NCBI RefSeq assembly: GCF_030272615.1
Contig: NC_081406.1
Location: forward strand, 478,358,900 to 478,422,899
Length of the DNA: 64,000 bases
Direction of reading: 5' to 3'
Source of the DNA: Cryptomeria japonica
Lineage: Eukaryota > Streptophyta > Pinopsida > Cupressales > Cupressaceae
Shown: in pieces, positions 11,928 through 23,873 of the stretch
Layout of the letters: each line of letters starts with the position of its first letter
Position numbering within the stretch: the first letter of the stretch is position 1
Translations under genes and position numbers: made by a program
The notes under the pieces: model-generated
What the model was told of the DNA's origin: nothing
Databases searched by the model: none
Seen by the model: only the letters and a program-made list of their open reading frames with translations

Positions 11928-14595
11928 ATGGCATCTGCATCTGCATCTGGTGTTGCGACTCCCTTGGTGGTTGAGATTACTAAGAGAGCAAGGCTCGTAT
12001 TCAAGAGGCATCCATTTAAATCTATCGAAGATGATCCAGAAGGTGCTTTTTCCTCTGTTTCGTATGGCGTGCTACATAACAAAGACATTAGGGCATATAT
12101 CCACCGCAACATCAAAGAGCTTGGAAATGTGGATATGCTAACACTATATACCAAGCATATGATGGATGGAATGAGAAGTTTGAAGCTTGAATTTAAGTCA
12201 TTGCAAGATAAGAGTTTCATCCAGTTTATTCATTTTTTGGTGTTCGATGAACCCAAATGCGTTTGATATATTCTGAGTCGAATCCATGATGATTTCATAT
12301 GGTTGGACCAACCTCACAAGATTACCAAGAAAGCCATTCAAGTGGTTACTTGTTTGAATGCAACCAGTGAGATCCCTAGTTTGAGGAAAGTTCATAATAC
12401 AACGGTAACAAAGGTTACTGGATCCCAGCATGATAGTCGGTCAATGACAATCAGTGATATCATAGAGCATGATGTAAGATTTGCTTCAATGGTGACTGGA
12501 TATAAGGTGTATCAATCCAGTAGGCAAAACTCAGTATCCAATACTACTATATTTGTAGCCTATGAAATGCATAAGGAAGACAAAAGGTATGATCTTTGTG
12601 CAGTACTTCTTAGTGAACTTTTGAGCAATCTGAAGAAGATAAAACAAGACAAGAAACATGTTTTCAAATTTGGTTCCTTGATTTTTTGTATAGTACTGTA
12701 TTTCTTGAATGAAATCCCCAGAATTGGAAAAGTTTAATCGACTTATGATAAACTGGTGGTCGTTCAAATCAAGGAAGGTTTACAAGGTTTGGGTGACACT
12801 GTTGCACACAAATATGCTTTATGGGGTTATTTTAAATCATTTCAAGCATCAATGCAAAGCAAAGAGAGGATTTTGAAAGAAATAGTTGAAAATTATGAGA
12901 AAACCATTTTTTTAATGGTTGATAGGGACCAATGTCACATGGAGGTAGTTGAGCCGAGAACTATTTGGATCATGCCCATGGGGTATGAGGTGGATGCACA
13001 CACACTTGACACATATGCTCAACACATGTTAAGTCAACCAATGGATGATAAGGAGGAAAGGTTCGGTACCTGTAAAGAAAAGGATCTTGACTTACATAAG
13101 AAATTTATAGGACCGAAAAGGAAGAGGAAAGTAAGAAAGGAGGTTGAGGAGGTAGTATAATAAATGGGTATATCTAAGGAGGCATACAACAAGCTTTGAG
13201 GATGAGAGAATAAAGAAGTATGTACTAGGAAACTTATCCTCTGTCATCTCTAAAGATGAAGTTATTAGACTATTAAATCTTGCAAAGGAGAGATTTCAAA
13301 GTAAAAAGAGAGTTAATAAGCTCATGCTCGACAAGATAGATGAGATGACTAAAGAAACAAAGACAATTTTGAAACAGTTTTTGATAGATCACATAATTGA
13401 TGTGAATTTGGAAGAGCCATCTCGGGACACATTTATTCTAGAAGTACATGCAACTCTTTTTGACAAACAAAAATACCAATCATCTGAGAAAGTTATTTCG
13501 GAATAGTATCCCAAGGTGCATACCATAATTGATGATGATAATGCTAATGTTGATACCTCTGGTGAAGTTGAACAGGATCCTCCGGTGATTGAAGTTATGT
13601 CAGGCAAGACAACTGAGGAGATAGGTGATGAAGAAAAGGGTAAAGATGGTGATAAAGATGAGAGTGTAAAGGAAGGAGCAAAGGAGAAAGGAGAGAAGAA
13701 GGCAGATCAGGCTCAAGCAACAGTGGCAAGAGACACCGGTACTACCAAAGGGAAACAAATTGCTACTGATTTAGACAACTTTGGTTGAGGACCTATTGAT
13801 CTGAGCTCATTATCTCTGATTCAAGCATTAAAGTTGGCAACTCTCGCTCAAGCTAAAGCTAGTGAGGAATTGCTTAAGTCCCATTCTGCTGACAGAGAGT
13901 TGATATCATTGGCAGGAGACATGTTGGAGAAAATTATGCCATCTTTCAATATGGACACATCTGGTCCCTCCAGTAAACTTAAGAGTTTGTTTAATATTGG
14001 AGGTTCTCATTTTGAGTCTTTAGAGAAGGCAACATATAATAAATTTTTGAATCAATTCAATGCTATGAGACTAAAACAGTTTTTGAAGATGATTGAGGAT
14101 GATAGAGTCAGTTTAGTGACTGCCATGAAAAATATTTTGGACGCACTAGATGAAGGTGGTAATATATACAAGTCATGTCTAATTTTGCCAAAGTTCACTA
14201 TAGACATTGACAAGAAAATAAGGGAATATGAAGGCCAGCTAGCAAACATATCTCGGTCATATGCACCATAATTAGTCCCGGCTAGCAATTTTGAACCCCA
14301 AGTTTCGGGTGTATTGAACAAGATTAAGAGTCTAAACCAAGAAAAGGATAGAATTTTGGGTAGAGTAACAGAAGTAAGGAGTCTTATCACTCCGCGGATA
14401 GATTTGTTGATGAGTAGCATGCAAGATGCTATGGATGCATTGAATAAGCATGTTCTGACAGATAGATAGGGAGCAAAAATGCATGCTTACCTTTTCAGCA
14501 GAATGATCAACATTTTGGAGAGCTTGAAGAAAGCATGGGATAATCATTTTCTATCCCTTAGAACATTTTTTGCTGACATATTCAAATTTTTGTGA
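11928..14595 (+). pseudogene. Second open frame (ORF2) of pol-less LTR family, unknown function (copy 1)
   Basis: The frame starts at ATG 11928 (MASASASG) about 420 bases after the Gag-like frame and can be followed, through stops and frameshifts, to TGA 14593-14595. Landmarks shared with the minus-strand copy are TPLVVE, DSRSMTISDIIEHDVRFASM, YDLCAVLLSELLSNLKKIK, FGSLIFCIVLYFLNEI, KEKDLDLHKKF, a Lys/Glu/Asp-rich middle (13516-13790), IYKSCLILPKF and EKDRILGRV. Parallel conservation of the frame implies that it once made protein. I see no protease, integrase, RT or RNase H motif. Compared with the other copy it lacks a block of basic residues of roughly 200 codons near 13160. The central YDLC...SLIFC region is loosely reminiscent of plant transposon-associated proteins, but I cannot name a family. 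Confidence 0.65.
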
Positions 14596-14801
14596 ACAAC
14601 TGTACATATCTTTGTATATCAATTTTGGTGGATTTCCATCTTTGGCATTGTTGTCAAAGGGGGAGAGAGAAGATTGAAAAATGGTGCTAATTCTTTTGGG
14701 GAGCTTTTATATTCTTGGTGAGTTGAAATTATGAGATTTTGCAGTCTTGAGTGTACAGTTCATTTTTCCAAGTGTTGCCATTAATGCCAAAGGGGGAGAT
14801 T

Positions 14802-16267
14802 GTTGGCAAGAGACGTTGTTCCAGTGAAGATTGGTGCATGATAGATGCTTAGGGGTTGTCATTGATGGAAACTCAGTTCGGAAATCACATTTGGTGTACT
14901 TCTGAAAGTCATATTGTTCATAGGCATAAGTCTAGAAGGTGGAACACAATAACAGGTAGAGCATGAGATCATGGTGCATATCTTGACATTGGTGATGTAA
15001 TTTTGGTTGCAGTGATCAAGACAGGTAATTCAAAGTTCAAGGCATCTTATTTCATGATCCCAGTATATGTTGGAATTATGCAGGAATTGATTATGTGTTG
15101 TCATTGATTTCAATATTTGTCTCGGTTGGTTGCTGACCTGTTCCTGTTTGACTTAATTTTGGTTGAGGTTTTCAAAGATTCTACCCCGGTATGTTCAGAT
15201 TGTTGGATGCGGTTTTGGTAGGATATTCAGGATAATTATATGCTTGTCATATTCAGTTGGTTCATGATTTGGTTCTCTAGAAGCTATCGTTTATGTTTTG
15301 GTTTGTCAGTTGATATTCCTGGTCCCGGTTGACTATACCGATTGGTGATATTTGATGAAATGGTTAAGTGGTTTTGATCAAGCTTCTAGAAATGGTTCAT
15401 AATGTGCTGAAGGTGTTCTTGATCGTGTCCTAATTGTTTGGTGGCTTCGTATTGGATGGCGTGATGATTTGGTGATCCTATTTGGGTCCGGTTGGATATT
15501 CTGTGTTATTGACACTGAGGGTTTCTACCAGTTGGAGTTACGTGCTACATTTGGCCTTGGCGGGATTTCTGGTGGATGTAATTATTTGGGAACTTGAATT
15601 AGGTCCATGCTATGTAATGTAAATCATAATATCAAGGTCCGGTGGTATAGTGTGATGTATTTTTTGTAATTATGGGTTATGGGTTTAGAGTTTAGCCGAC
15701 CTTGTTTATCAAGGTTGATGATCTATATATATAGGTGATATATTCATGTAATTTGTATGGTATGGTTATGTCTGCATTATCAGAGAGTGGTTTATGTGTG
15801 AACAAAGTTATATCACTCAACGAAGGTTTGAGGAGAGTTTGGTATTGCAAGGTAGACATTTGTGCTTAAGCGGAACTGTATCAAGCATTAGGAGATGTTA
15901 TTTCCACAATTCATTTCCTTCGGATTGTAGTCTAATGTTTATGTAAGTCAGTGAGACTTCCCTTTTGTGCTGAGCAGTGCGCTCTAGGCAGTTGGCCTGA
16001 TTGCACGTGTGATCCCCATTGTAATATTTCACATACTGTTGCAAAAGTATTATGCGACTGTGGGTAGGGTTTCCCACATTGGTTTTTCCCTTAACTGGGT
16101 TTGCCACGTCAAAAATATTGGTGTTGTGTGTTTTGTACTCTCATGCTTTATCTTTCACTGTGTTGTTTTCATTTTGCTCTTGTAGAAGGTTTATAATTTG
16201 CAATAATTGTTTAACTTGTGGAACACTGATTCACCCCCCCTCTCAGTTTTCCTCTGGTTCATTCTAA
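14802..16267 (+). repeat. LTR type B, directly after the internal polypurine tract
   Basis: It starts TGTTGGCAAGAGACG immediately after a polypurine tract (AAAGGGGGAGAT) and ends TTCATTCTAACA, about 1.47 kb. Its last ~600 bases are a diverged relative of the type A LTR 3' part, with the same order of GTGAGACTTCCC, GAGCAGTGCGCTCTAGG and a C-run near the end. No 5-bp target duplication flanks it. It is the LTR expected next to the polypurine tract, but it does not match the 5' LTR. Confidence 0.6.
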
Positions 16268-16287
16268 CACTATCCAACATTCATTCA

Positions 16288-17145
16288 TGAGTAAGTTTAG
16301 AGGTCCAGTATCTGGTAATTCAGTTAGAGTAGAGCTATCTTGGTGTAACATATGTTGCAGATTTGTTGGGTTGATTTCGGTGATTAGTTTCATGTTTGAG
16401 GTGATTGGGCCAACTAATAGGAATCTTATTATCTTCGTGTTTTGGTCCGCATTTGGATTTGTGGATGGATTGAGCTGACTTGGTGATACACATTTCATGT
16501 TGCGTGTTATGCAGTTTTTGGAAGCTGACATGGTTAACGATTCTTTTTGTTGGTGCGGATATATAAGATTGATTTGGTTGAACATTTTTAGGTGTGTGAT
16601 GTGTGAGGAAAATATGTATGAGCGAATTTGCAAGGTTGGTGAATGTAATTGAAGATTTTGGTTCTCTGGTGCATGACAGTGCAGGATAACAGAGAAGAGA
16701 GACAAAATAGTTGCAAAACTTAATCAGAGCCTAACCAGAACTACATTTTGGCATAGTTAGATGCTATACTTCAGTTCATTCATTATTGTAATCAATTTTA
16801 ATAGCCTATAAGGCAGTGAGCCTTCCTTCGGGTTGTAACCCTTTTTGTAATTGAGCAGTGAGCTCTAGGCAGTGTGCCTGAATGCAAGTGCATTCCCCTT
16901 ATGTAATATTATCATACTTCTGGCCATAGTATAATAATATTGTGGGTACTCAATCCCACTGTGGTTTTTCCCTTTCTGGGTTTTCACGTAATAATCTTGT
17001 TGTTATGGTTGTGTGGTTGTTTACTTTATGTTTCTGCATTTTACTTTCTTTCTTATGCATCCGGTGGTTCAAATATCAATTTAATAGGTTTGCAAATTGT
17101 AAAACACTAATTCACCCCCCTTCTCAGTGTTCATTGATTCCAACA
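16288..17145 (+). repeat. 3' LTR-like segment (type A') of composite element
   Basis: 858 bp, matching 9455-10313 end to end and finishing GATTCCAACA. The next base belongs to the interrupted LINE (RT block QGCPLAPYL). Bases 16268-16287 between type B and type A' match neither. There is no polypurine tract directly before it. Confidence 0.7.
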
Positions 17146-19222
17146 AGGCTGTCCTCTAGCCCCATACCTTTATGTCCTTACATATGATGCTCTAGGATAT
17201 TTACTTCAAAGTGCTAATAACATGAAGTTGATTGCTAATTCTCACTATGCTAATGACAACCTCTTATTTGTATAAAATTCTAAAAACAATATTTCCAATT
17301 TGATGGAAAATATTGGAGTTGTATTGCCTTGTTTTACGTTCTAAACTTGCACATGAAAAAACAAAATTTTTGATGGTTCAAAATGACCCTATCCCTTGTT
17401 GGATCCCTCGAGAATGGAAGCAAATTAAACACGAAGAAATTATGAGGTATCTTGGTATACCATCTGGTATCAAGGCGTCTCTCTCAAACATGTGAAATTG
17501 GTACCTTAATAGGCTCAGGAATAAGCTCTTCAATTGGGGAAATAAATTTCTATCCTTGGCTCAAAAATACAAGTGGTCAATAAATTTTTTCTTGCAACAC
17601 ACGTTTACTACTCTTCATGTTGGATGCCTTCAAAAAAGGGGTATGAGTATTTAATCAAAATTATTTGTCAATTTCTTTGGGCTAAATGAGATGGTAATAG
17701 AGTATTTATATCCACTTCATGGACTCATTGTATCCAACCTAAATGCAAAGGTGGCTTGGGGCTCATAGATCCAAGAGTACAAGGTTTTTTTTTGGCTACC
17801 AAATGAATCATAAGAGATGTCCATGGGGATGAACAATGGAATATTCTTATACGAAACCACATTAATCTTGCTACTGTTTAAGGACAAATGCTAGCATGTG
17901 GGATGGTTAGCTTGGCAACATACCTGTCATCTTTTAAAATGGAGGAATAACTCACTTCAACAAGGATTTAGTTTCTTGACTTCATTTATTTGGTGGAATA
18001 AGCATATTCTTTATCAAAATCAACCCCTTGCTTTATGCTTTCCAATGCCCTCTTTAAAAAAAGAGTCTATAATGTTGGAGATCTTTGTGATTTTCATGCT
18101 ATGACATGGTTGTCATGATATTTTGTTAAATATCAATACAATCTCAACAATAAATACAAAGTTTTCTTGATCTTTGTACAATCCTTGGTTCCACTGGAGC
18201 TAACTATGAAATTATGCATCCCTATTCATTGCAAATTTTACAAAGATTAGTTATGGATGTTGTCTTATCCTTTTCTTTCCCCCCCCTAAATAAGGTTTAC
18301 TTGCAATTGCTTCTAAATTTGTTATTGAAGTTTCGATTGAATTCCAAATGGAATCGCAGATTCAATGAAAAGTTTTGGTCTAAATTATCTGCACAAATAT
18401 GGAAATCAAAAGCCCATTCAAATGCTCAATTAATTGCTTGGAAGATTCTACATTGCAAATTGCCTATTGCAGACAGGTTGAAATGTATGATGGTCCAACC
18501 AATTAATTGTCCATTCTGTCAAAGGTAAGAGTGTAAGGCATGTATTTTGGGGTTGTTGGTTTGTTAAAAATAGTGGAACATGGTTTTTAAGGACTTACTA
18601 GGTATTTTTTTTTTTATCATTAATTAAACTGGAAAGCTCTTCTTAGACATTTTATGTTGGAGTTATGTAAAAGTGACACAATAAGTCCTTAAAAACCATG
18701 TTCCACTATAAAGTTAGGTATTCATGCATGAAGTGTGACGCATGTTATATTGTTTCATATATGGAAATACAAGTGTAAAGCTATTTTTAATAATCAAAGT
18801 GTTCACCAGGAAGTTGTCTTTCTAGGCTTTCTTAGACATTTTTTTATTGTCCGACGTTTCTTTTTTCTCAACTACAAGCTGAGGCTGAGAAGAATTTAAG
18901 AACCGATTTCCAAATTTAACAATTCAAACTCCAGGGCAAACTTTTGCTTAATACAAGGAAGGTTGCCATGACATCGAGCCTAAAGTCTTCTTTTCATGAT
19001 GATTGCTAATGGATTATGTTATCACTGCTTCAACTTCTATGTTGTTCTTGTTGTTCCAACTTTTATGTTGCCATTGTATTATCCATGTTGTTACATATAT
19101 GATGTTTTGTGTTGCTGCACTTTTAGTTGCCGCTATGCTTATTGTAGTTTCATTTGATAGTCTTTTGATTGTCTTTCTATTGTAACTTTTTGCATTTTTC
19201 AATAATAATAATTAAAAATAAA
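17146..19222 (+). pseudogene. LINE reverse transcriptase 3' part, zinc-finger and tail
   Basis: This continues the LINE from 9454: QGCPLAPYLYVLTYDALGYL is the RT motif before the active site, and the active site itself is decayed to YANDN where (F/Y)ADD is normal. Thumb-like and connection sequence follows (GGLGLIDPRVQG at about 17750-17790). A zf-RVT-like end follows, with IWKSKAHSNAQLIAWKIL at about 18398-18450, INCPFCQR at about 18505-18528 and HVFWGC just after in another frame. Many stops and shifts are present. The 3' end is probably near 19200-19222, where AATAATAATAATTAAAAATAA resembles an L1 tail. The element is inactive. Confidence 0.8.
18571..18708. repeat. Perfect 27-bp inverted repeat with 84-bp loop
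   Basis: TAGTGGAACATGGTTTTTAA (start of the left arm, 18571-18597) is reproduced in reverse complement at 18682-18708. The left arm reads as LINE coding sequence (GTWFLRTY). The right arm is an inverted copy of it. Confidence 0.85.
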
Positions 19223-21361
19223 CTTGAAGTTAATGAGAAATAAGTAGTGGTTCATATGAATTCATATAGGTAATGCATGTCATAATGGTTAAGCATTGGA
19301 ATTTTACAAGAGGTCATATATCTTAGTACTACTCCAATAATCATGGAGTTTCCTCCACGATCAACTACAAGTGATTTGCAAAACCTTCAATAAATAACCA
19401 CTCACTAATTATAAAACCCCTATATATTAAAAAAAAAACACTAAATACAATTATAATATTGATAAAACTAAATAATATTTTTTTATCTACACAAACATTT
19501 TTGTGAAGACACCAGAAAAAAATTATAATAATATAATATTAATTTCTTTAAAATAATTGTCCCATTCAAACAATAAATTAATCACAATTAGTCATCTAAT
19601 TTGGTAAGAGAGAGATAGAAATAAGGCATCACATCAGATGAGGGCTTATGGTACGATGGGTAAGCTGCAAATTATTTAAAAAATCCCTAATTCTGTGCCA
19701 TGTGTAAACAATTATGAAATGGAAAAGGTGGGCCCTCTCCACGTTGCGGAGTGGTCGGGATAAACATTTGCCCGCGTATGCGGCGAGGGGCGAGCGGCGA
19801 GCAGTTTGACTGGTTTAAAATAGAAATAGTGAAGCAAAAGCAAAAGATTAAATGAAAAAAGATTAAATGAATGAGTGATGTGACATAATAGAGTTTTAAT
19901 CACTGTACCCAAACCTGGAGGCGTGCATCAATAATGACACGCGCCAATATCACCATCCACGGCCACTAATTAATGCTCAACCTGCTCTGCTAAAATAAAT
20001 AATAAATATGAAAAACACACACATAGGTGTAGCCTGTAGGTGTAGGTGTAGGTGTAGGTGGGTCGTAGGGTGTACAAACACGCTAAGCAGACACAGAATT
20101 TTGGTTTTCGAGGCGCAGCCAAATATCCATTCATCATTGATCCTAGTGTGTGTATTTAATTGCTTTTCACGGATAAATCGCTGTCCTCCCGTGTTGAAGG
20201 CCACGCCTGCAACACTGGCCAACACACGCCTTTCGCTCTTTTTTATACAACATTCTCATCTTCCTCTCGCCGGCATAAGATCCCTCCACACCATTTATTT
20301 AATATTTCACACCATATTATATACTGGGAGGTTAGTCCAGCAATCCAGACTTTTCATTTATCTCACTTATAGTCTGTCAAGTATATTTGGAAAGGATTAT
20401 AACCAGTGTGTGTTTAAGGGCTTTTTTAGAAAATGAATAAGAATATATTGAGAATAATGAAGTATGGGAGAGGTTGATAGTTGAATGCAGTTTTGTTTTG
20501 TTATTGGTATGGTCAATAATTAAATCATATGTTTGTATGGTGAACTCGCGGATACAGTTTTTTTAATAATTTTCTTTTTCTTTTCTCTTTTGTTTCGATC
20601 AATATAAAAAAGGCGGTGGTTAAAGAAATCTATTTTGTCTAAAAATAAAATAAAAATAAATGATCAAATGTTTGTTGATAGAGACCTTTACATAAATATA
20701 TGAGAACTCATGACTATCATATTAAAAATATAGTACAATCTTTAATTAGGCAAGTAAAATTCTTTTTTTGCTTCATATAAGATATCATAATATATATACA
20801 TGAAAGTACTCCATATTATATTTGACATTTATAAAATCTTTCTATTCCATAACTTCTACAAACACTCATTCATTTGGTACCAAAATCTTTTTTCGTTTAA
20901 CATTTTATTTTTCATCTTAGATGTAATGATGTAAAAGTTAGATAAAATTGAAATATAAGTAGATATTATATTTGGGAGAACAAACTAAGGAATTTATAAA
21001 AGCTAGGTATACACCATTAACATTTTAGATTGTTAGAGAAATTAATTTTGTCGCATCTGGTTTTGCAATGTATGATTCAAAATGTGACCCACATACCATT
21101 CACTATAAAATGCTTCATTAATAAGAATAAATTGTTAGTTCAAAATTTCCCAAAGATTTTATGAAATCATGCTATAATTGAATAATTTATTTTATGATTT
21201 AATGAAATTTTTTTAAAAACTATTTTCAATTTGATTGATTATATTAATAAATAAACTACAAAAATTGAATCTTTATACTCTAAATTCACACCGTCATAAT
21301 AATAATAATTTTGAGTCTTTTATAAAGCTTTGTATAGCTATAAAAACAATTGAATAAGCTA
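19223..21361. other. Intergenic DNA with short GTGTAG hexamer run
   Basis: No gene is supported. A slightly more GC-rich patch (about 19720-20300) holds a 142-codon open frame at 20008-20436 without recognisable motifs and a four- to five-unit GTGTAG run at about 20036-20060. The remainder is very AT-rich. Confidence 0.5.
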
Positions 21362-21830
21362 TTAGGGGAAGAGCACCAGTAGCCGTCATAGCTAACTTTG
21401 CGCACCCACAGATCCTAAACGGTACATCAGATTTTGATTTTTTTTTTTTAGTTGTCTTTGTATGCGACTTAACTACTTATAGCTATTGATCTGGTTTCTG
21501 GGTAGTAACGATGCACGTTGTGGAATCACTTATGCGCAGAAAGGTCAAAAAGTACACATTTCAAAGTGTCGCCTTATATCTAACTAAAGATGTTCCAGTA
21601 AATGTTCACTCAAAATCGTTAGTACTTGTTGACAAATAGTGGTGTACAAATGTTCCAATAGTGGTGCACAAATGGACCAATCATGAACAAAAAAATTACA
21701 AAAAATGATCGGCTATTGGTACGAAACAAAATTATTAATGGTGTTTTCACTATGACGACTATTGAGGATCAACATGACAATAAAATGACGGTTATTAGAA
21801 CTATGTTATCTATTGATACTCTTCCTCTAA
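21362..21830. mobile_element. MITE-like element 1
   Basis: The left end TTAGGGGAAGAGCACCAGTA and the reverse complement of the right end TTAGAGGAAGAGTATCAATA form an imperfect terminal inverted repeat about 20-30 bp long around 469 bp without a coding frame. The start GGGGAA followed by a CCAGT/CCAAT block resembles the element at 34506-34936. I could not find an exact target duplication, so the superfamily is open. Confidence 0.5.
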
Positions 21831-22459
21831 TGTGAAAATAAGTCCAAAAAAAAAACTCCCCAAATTTTCAATTTTACTTTGCAATCTCAACTTTAAAGGT
21901 GGAAAGAGAAACTTTATCTGAATGGGTAGATAAAACATTTATGCTATAGTAATTAATCTACTCAATGTAACAATATGATACTTTCACTCGTCCAATGTGT
22001 GGCACAGTAGTACGTGTTAAAAGGAAACGAAAAGTGGGTCAATTTGGGGACGTGTAAGGTGCAAATTAATCCATTTTGCTTGTTCGTGCTTCTTACCCCT
22101 GCAAATTTAGCCCACACTTGACTTCTACACAAAGCTACATTCGTCTCATTCACTTTCACCGTATGATAGTGATTGTCCGATTTTTCACGTGTGTTTATTT
22201 TCTGCTTCGCCAGCCTCACCTATCATTCTAAATATTGTCCTTCTCCATCATTTTATTTTATTCCACAAAATATCTTACTATTGTGTTGTGTGTGTTTTAT
22301 GACTTAAGATGGTTATTTTCATGTTGGAATGGAAGTGGATAAGCTTTAGACTATCTGGATAAGTTTCTTTAACCATGAATTTGTCGTTACAGGATCTGAT
22401 TTCTCAAACAAGAATTTGTAGTCTGAATCTCTTATTTAGGTTTCTAATATTTACATTTA
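21831..22459. other. Intergenic DNA, no gene seen
   Basis: Short open frames only (for example 21962-22219 minus and 22375-22599 plus), none with recognisable motifs. Composition is AT-rich. Confidence 0.5.
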
Positions 22460-22560
22460 TATTATTTAATTTTGATAATGCAAAAATTGATGTTAATTTA
22501 AATTATTTTAAAGTAGATTTGAGAGGTGGTTGGAGTGTATATGTCATTTGTACATATGTT
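22460..22560 (+). repeat. 101-bp direct repeat, copy 1
   Basis: Identical by eye to 25999-26099, starting TATTATTTAATTTTGATAAT and ending GTACATATGTT. See the partner copy. Confidence 0.9.
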
Positions 22561-23802
22561 ACGCTGAAGGCGTTTCATTATATGAAACACACCATCTAAC
22601 TTCGAAAATCGAGGGTCCACGTTTATCGATAGACGTTGCAAGACCATTGCAACAATTGCAGCCATTGAATCATTTGTGCGTTTTTTGTCACCATTTTTTT
22701 CGTCAAATCATGTGTTGGTTTTTTCACAGTTTTCTCTACCCGCATTTTCTGTTTGGGGATTGTGACTTCCCTTGTTCCCCGTTTTTCCTGCTCGTGTTTT
22801 AATTAGCACATGCAAAATAATCAACCAAGATAGCAAGAAGTCTTTTTATAGATGATTATATGGGACTTAATCTTTGGGTTAGAATTTGTTAATTATTTTT
22901 AAAAATAGTAGGTATATTTGAAGATATAAATTTTGAGATTGTTTTTTATTATTAGGCTAATTTATTGGTAGATTATAATTAATTTTTATATTCTATATAA
23001 TATAATAAATATTAATTATATATTTTTATTATAAAATGATGTATTTATTTATTATTGTTGTTTAATTTATTTGTATAATATTATATTATAATTGTAGTCT
23101 TTATACATTTAATACAACTTTGATTTTGTTTTTAGAATATTATATTATAATTTTATTTATATTTATAAATTTAATATAAATGATCAAAGTATAATTATCT
23201 TAGAATTTTTTTTGTAAAATATGTTATTATGGAGTTATATTAATTGTATTTTTTCTTTTTTTTTTTTCTTTCTTTTTCTCTTTATTTTTTTATTGAAAGG
23301 ATTATTTTTCTTAGTTATTATGTAACTTGATAAATAAATTAATAAATAATTATATACTTGAAAAATAAAAATAAAAATTATTAAGTAAGATTTTAAAAAT
23401 AATTATCATTATAATTTTTAAATAAGATTTTTATTTATTTTGTCACATTATTTATTTTATAATTTATTAAATAGTTGTTTTATTTTTCAATAACAAGACA
23501 ATAAATATTGAAAGCATTACGTAAAAAATAAAAAATATAATTAATTTTTACTTTATCAGTTATTTTTATTTTTCATATGAATACTATTTTTAATATTTGA
23601 GTAAAAATTTCAATTATAATTTATTTTATATGAGAATTTTTATATTAAAAAAGAGTCATTTTATTCACTCAGAGTTATTTATGATTATTATTAAGGTTTT
23701 TAAAATAAATTAGGACACACTAGTTATCATGTTTTACAAGTTTTTTAAAAGAACCTACATTTAAAATCACCCTCTTACATATTGAAAAGTGAATGCCTAC
23801 AA

Positions 23803-23804
<2 letters not shown>
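22561..23804. other. Very AT-rich spacer, no gene seen
   Basis: From about 22900 the sequence is almost entirely A and T, with many poly-T and poly-A runs. No coding or RNA signal is seen. Confidence 0.6.

Positions 23805-23872
<68 letters not shown>
23805..23872. repeat. (CT)n(TA)n microsatellite
   Basis: About 22 CT units run directly into about 12 TA units. Confidence 0.95.

Positions 23873-23873
<1 letters not shown>

Noticed and set aside
20036-20060. Telomere-like hexamer run
   Set aside because: The unit is GTGTAG, only four to five copies, and not the plant TTTAGGG repeat.
20008-20436. 142-codon open frame as a gene
   Set aside because: No family resemblance, part of it encodes the hexamer run, and no splice or promoter context supports it.
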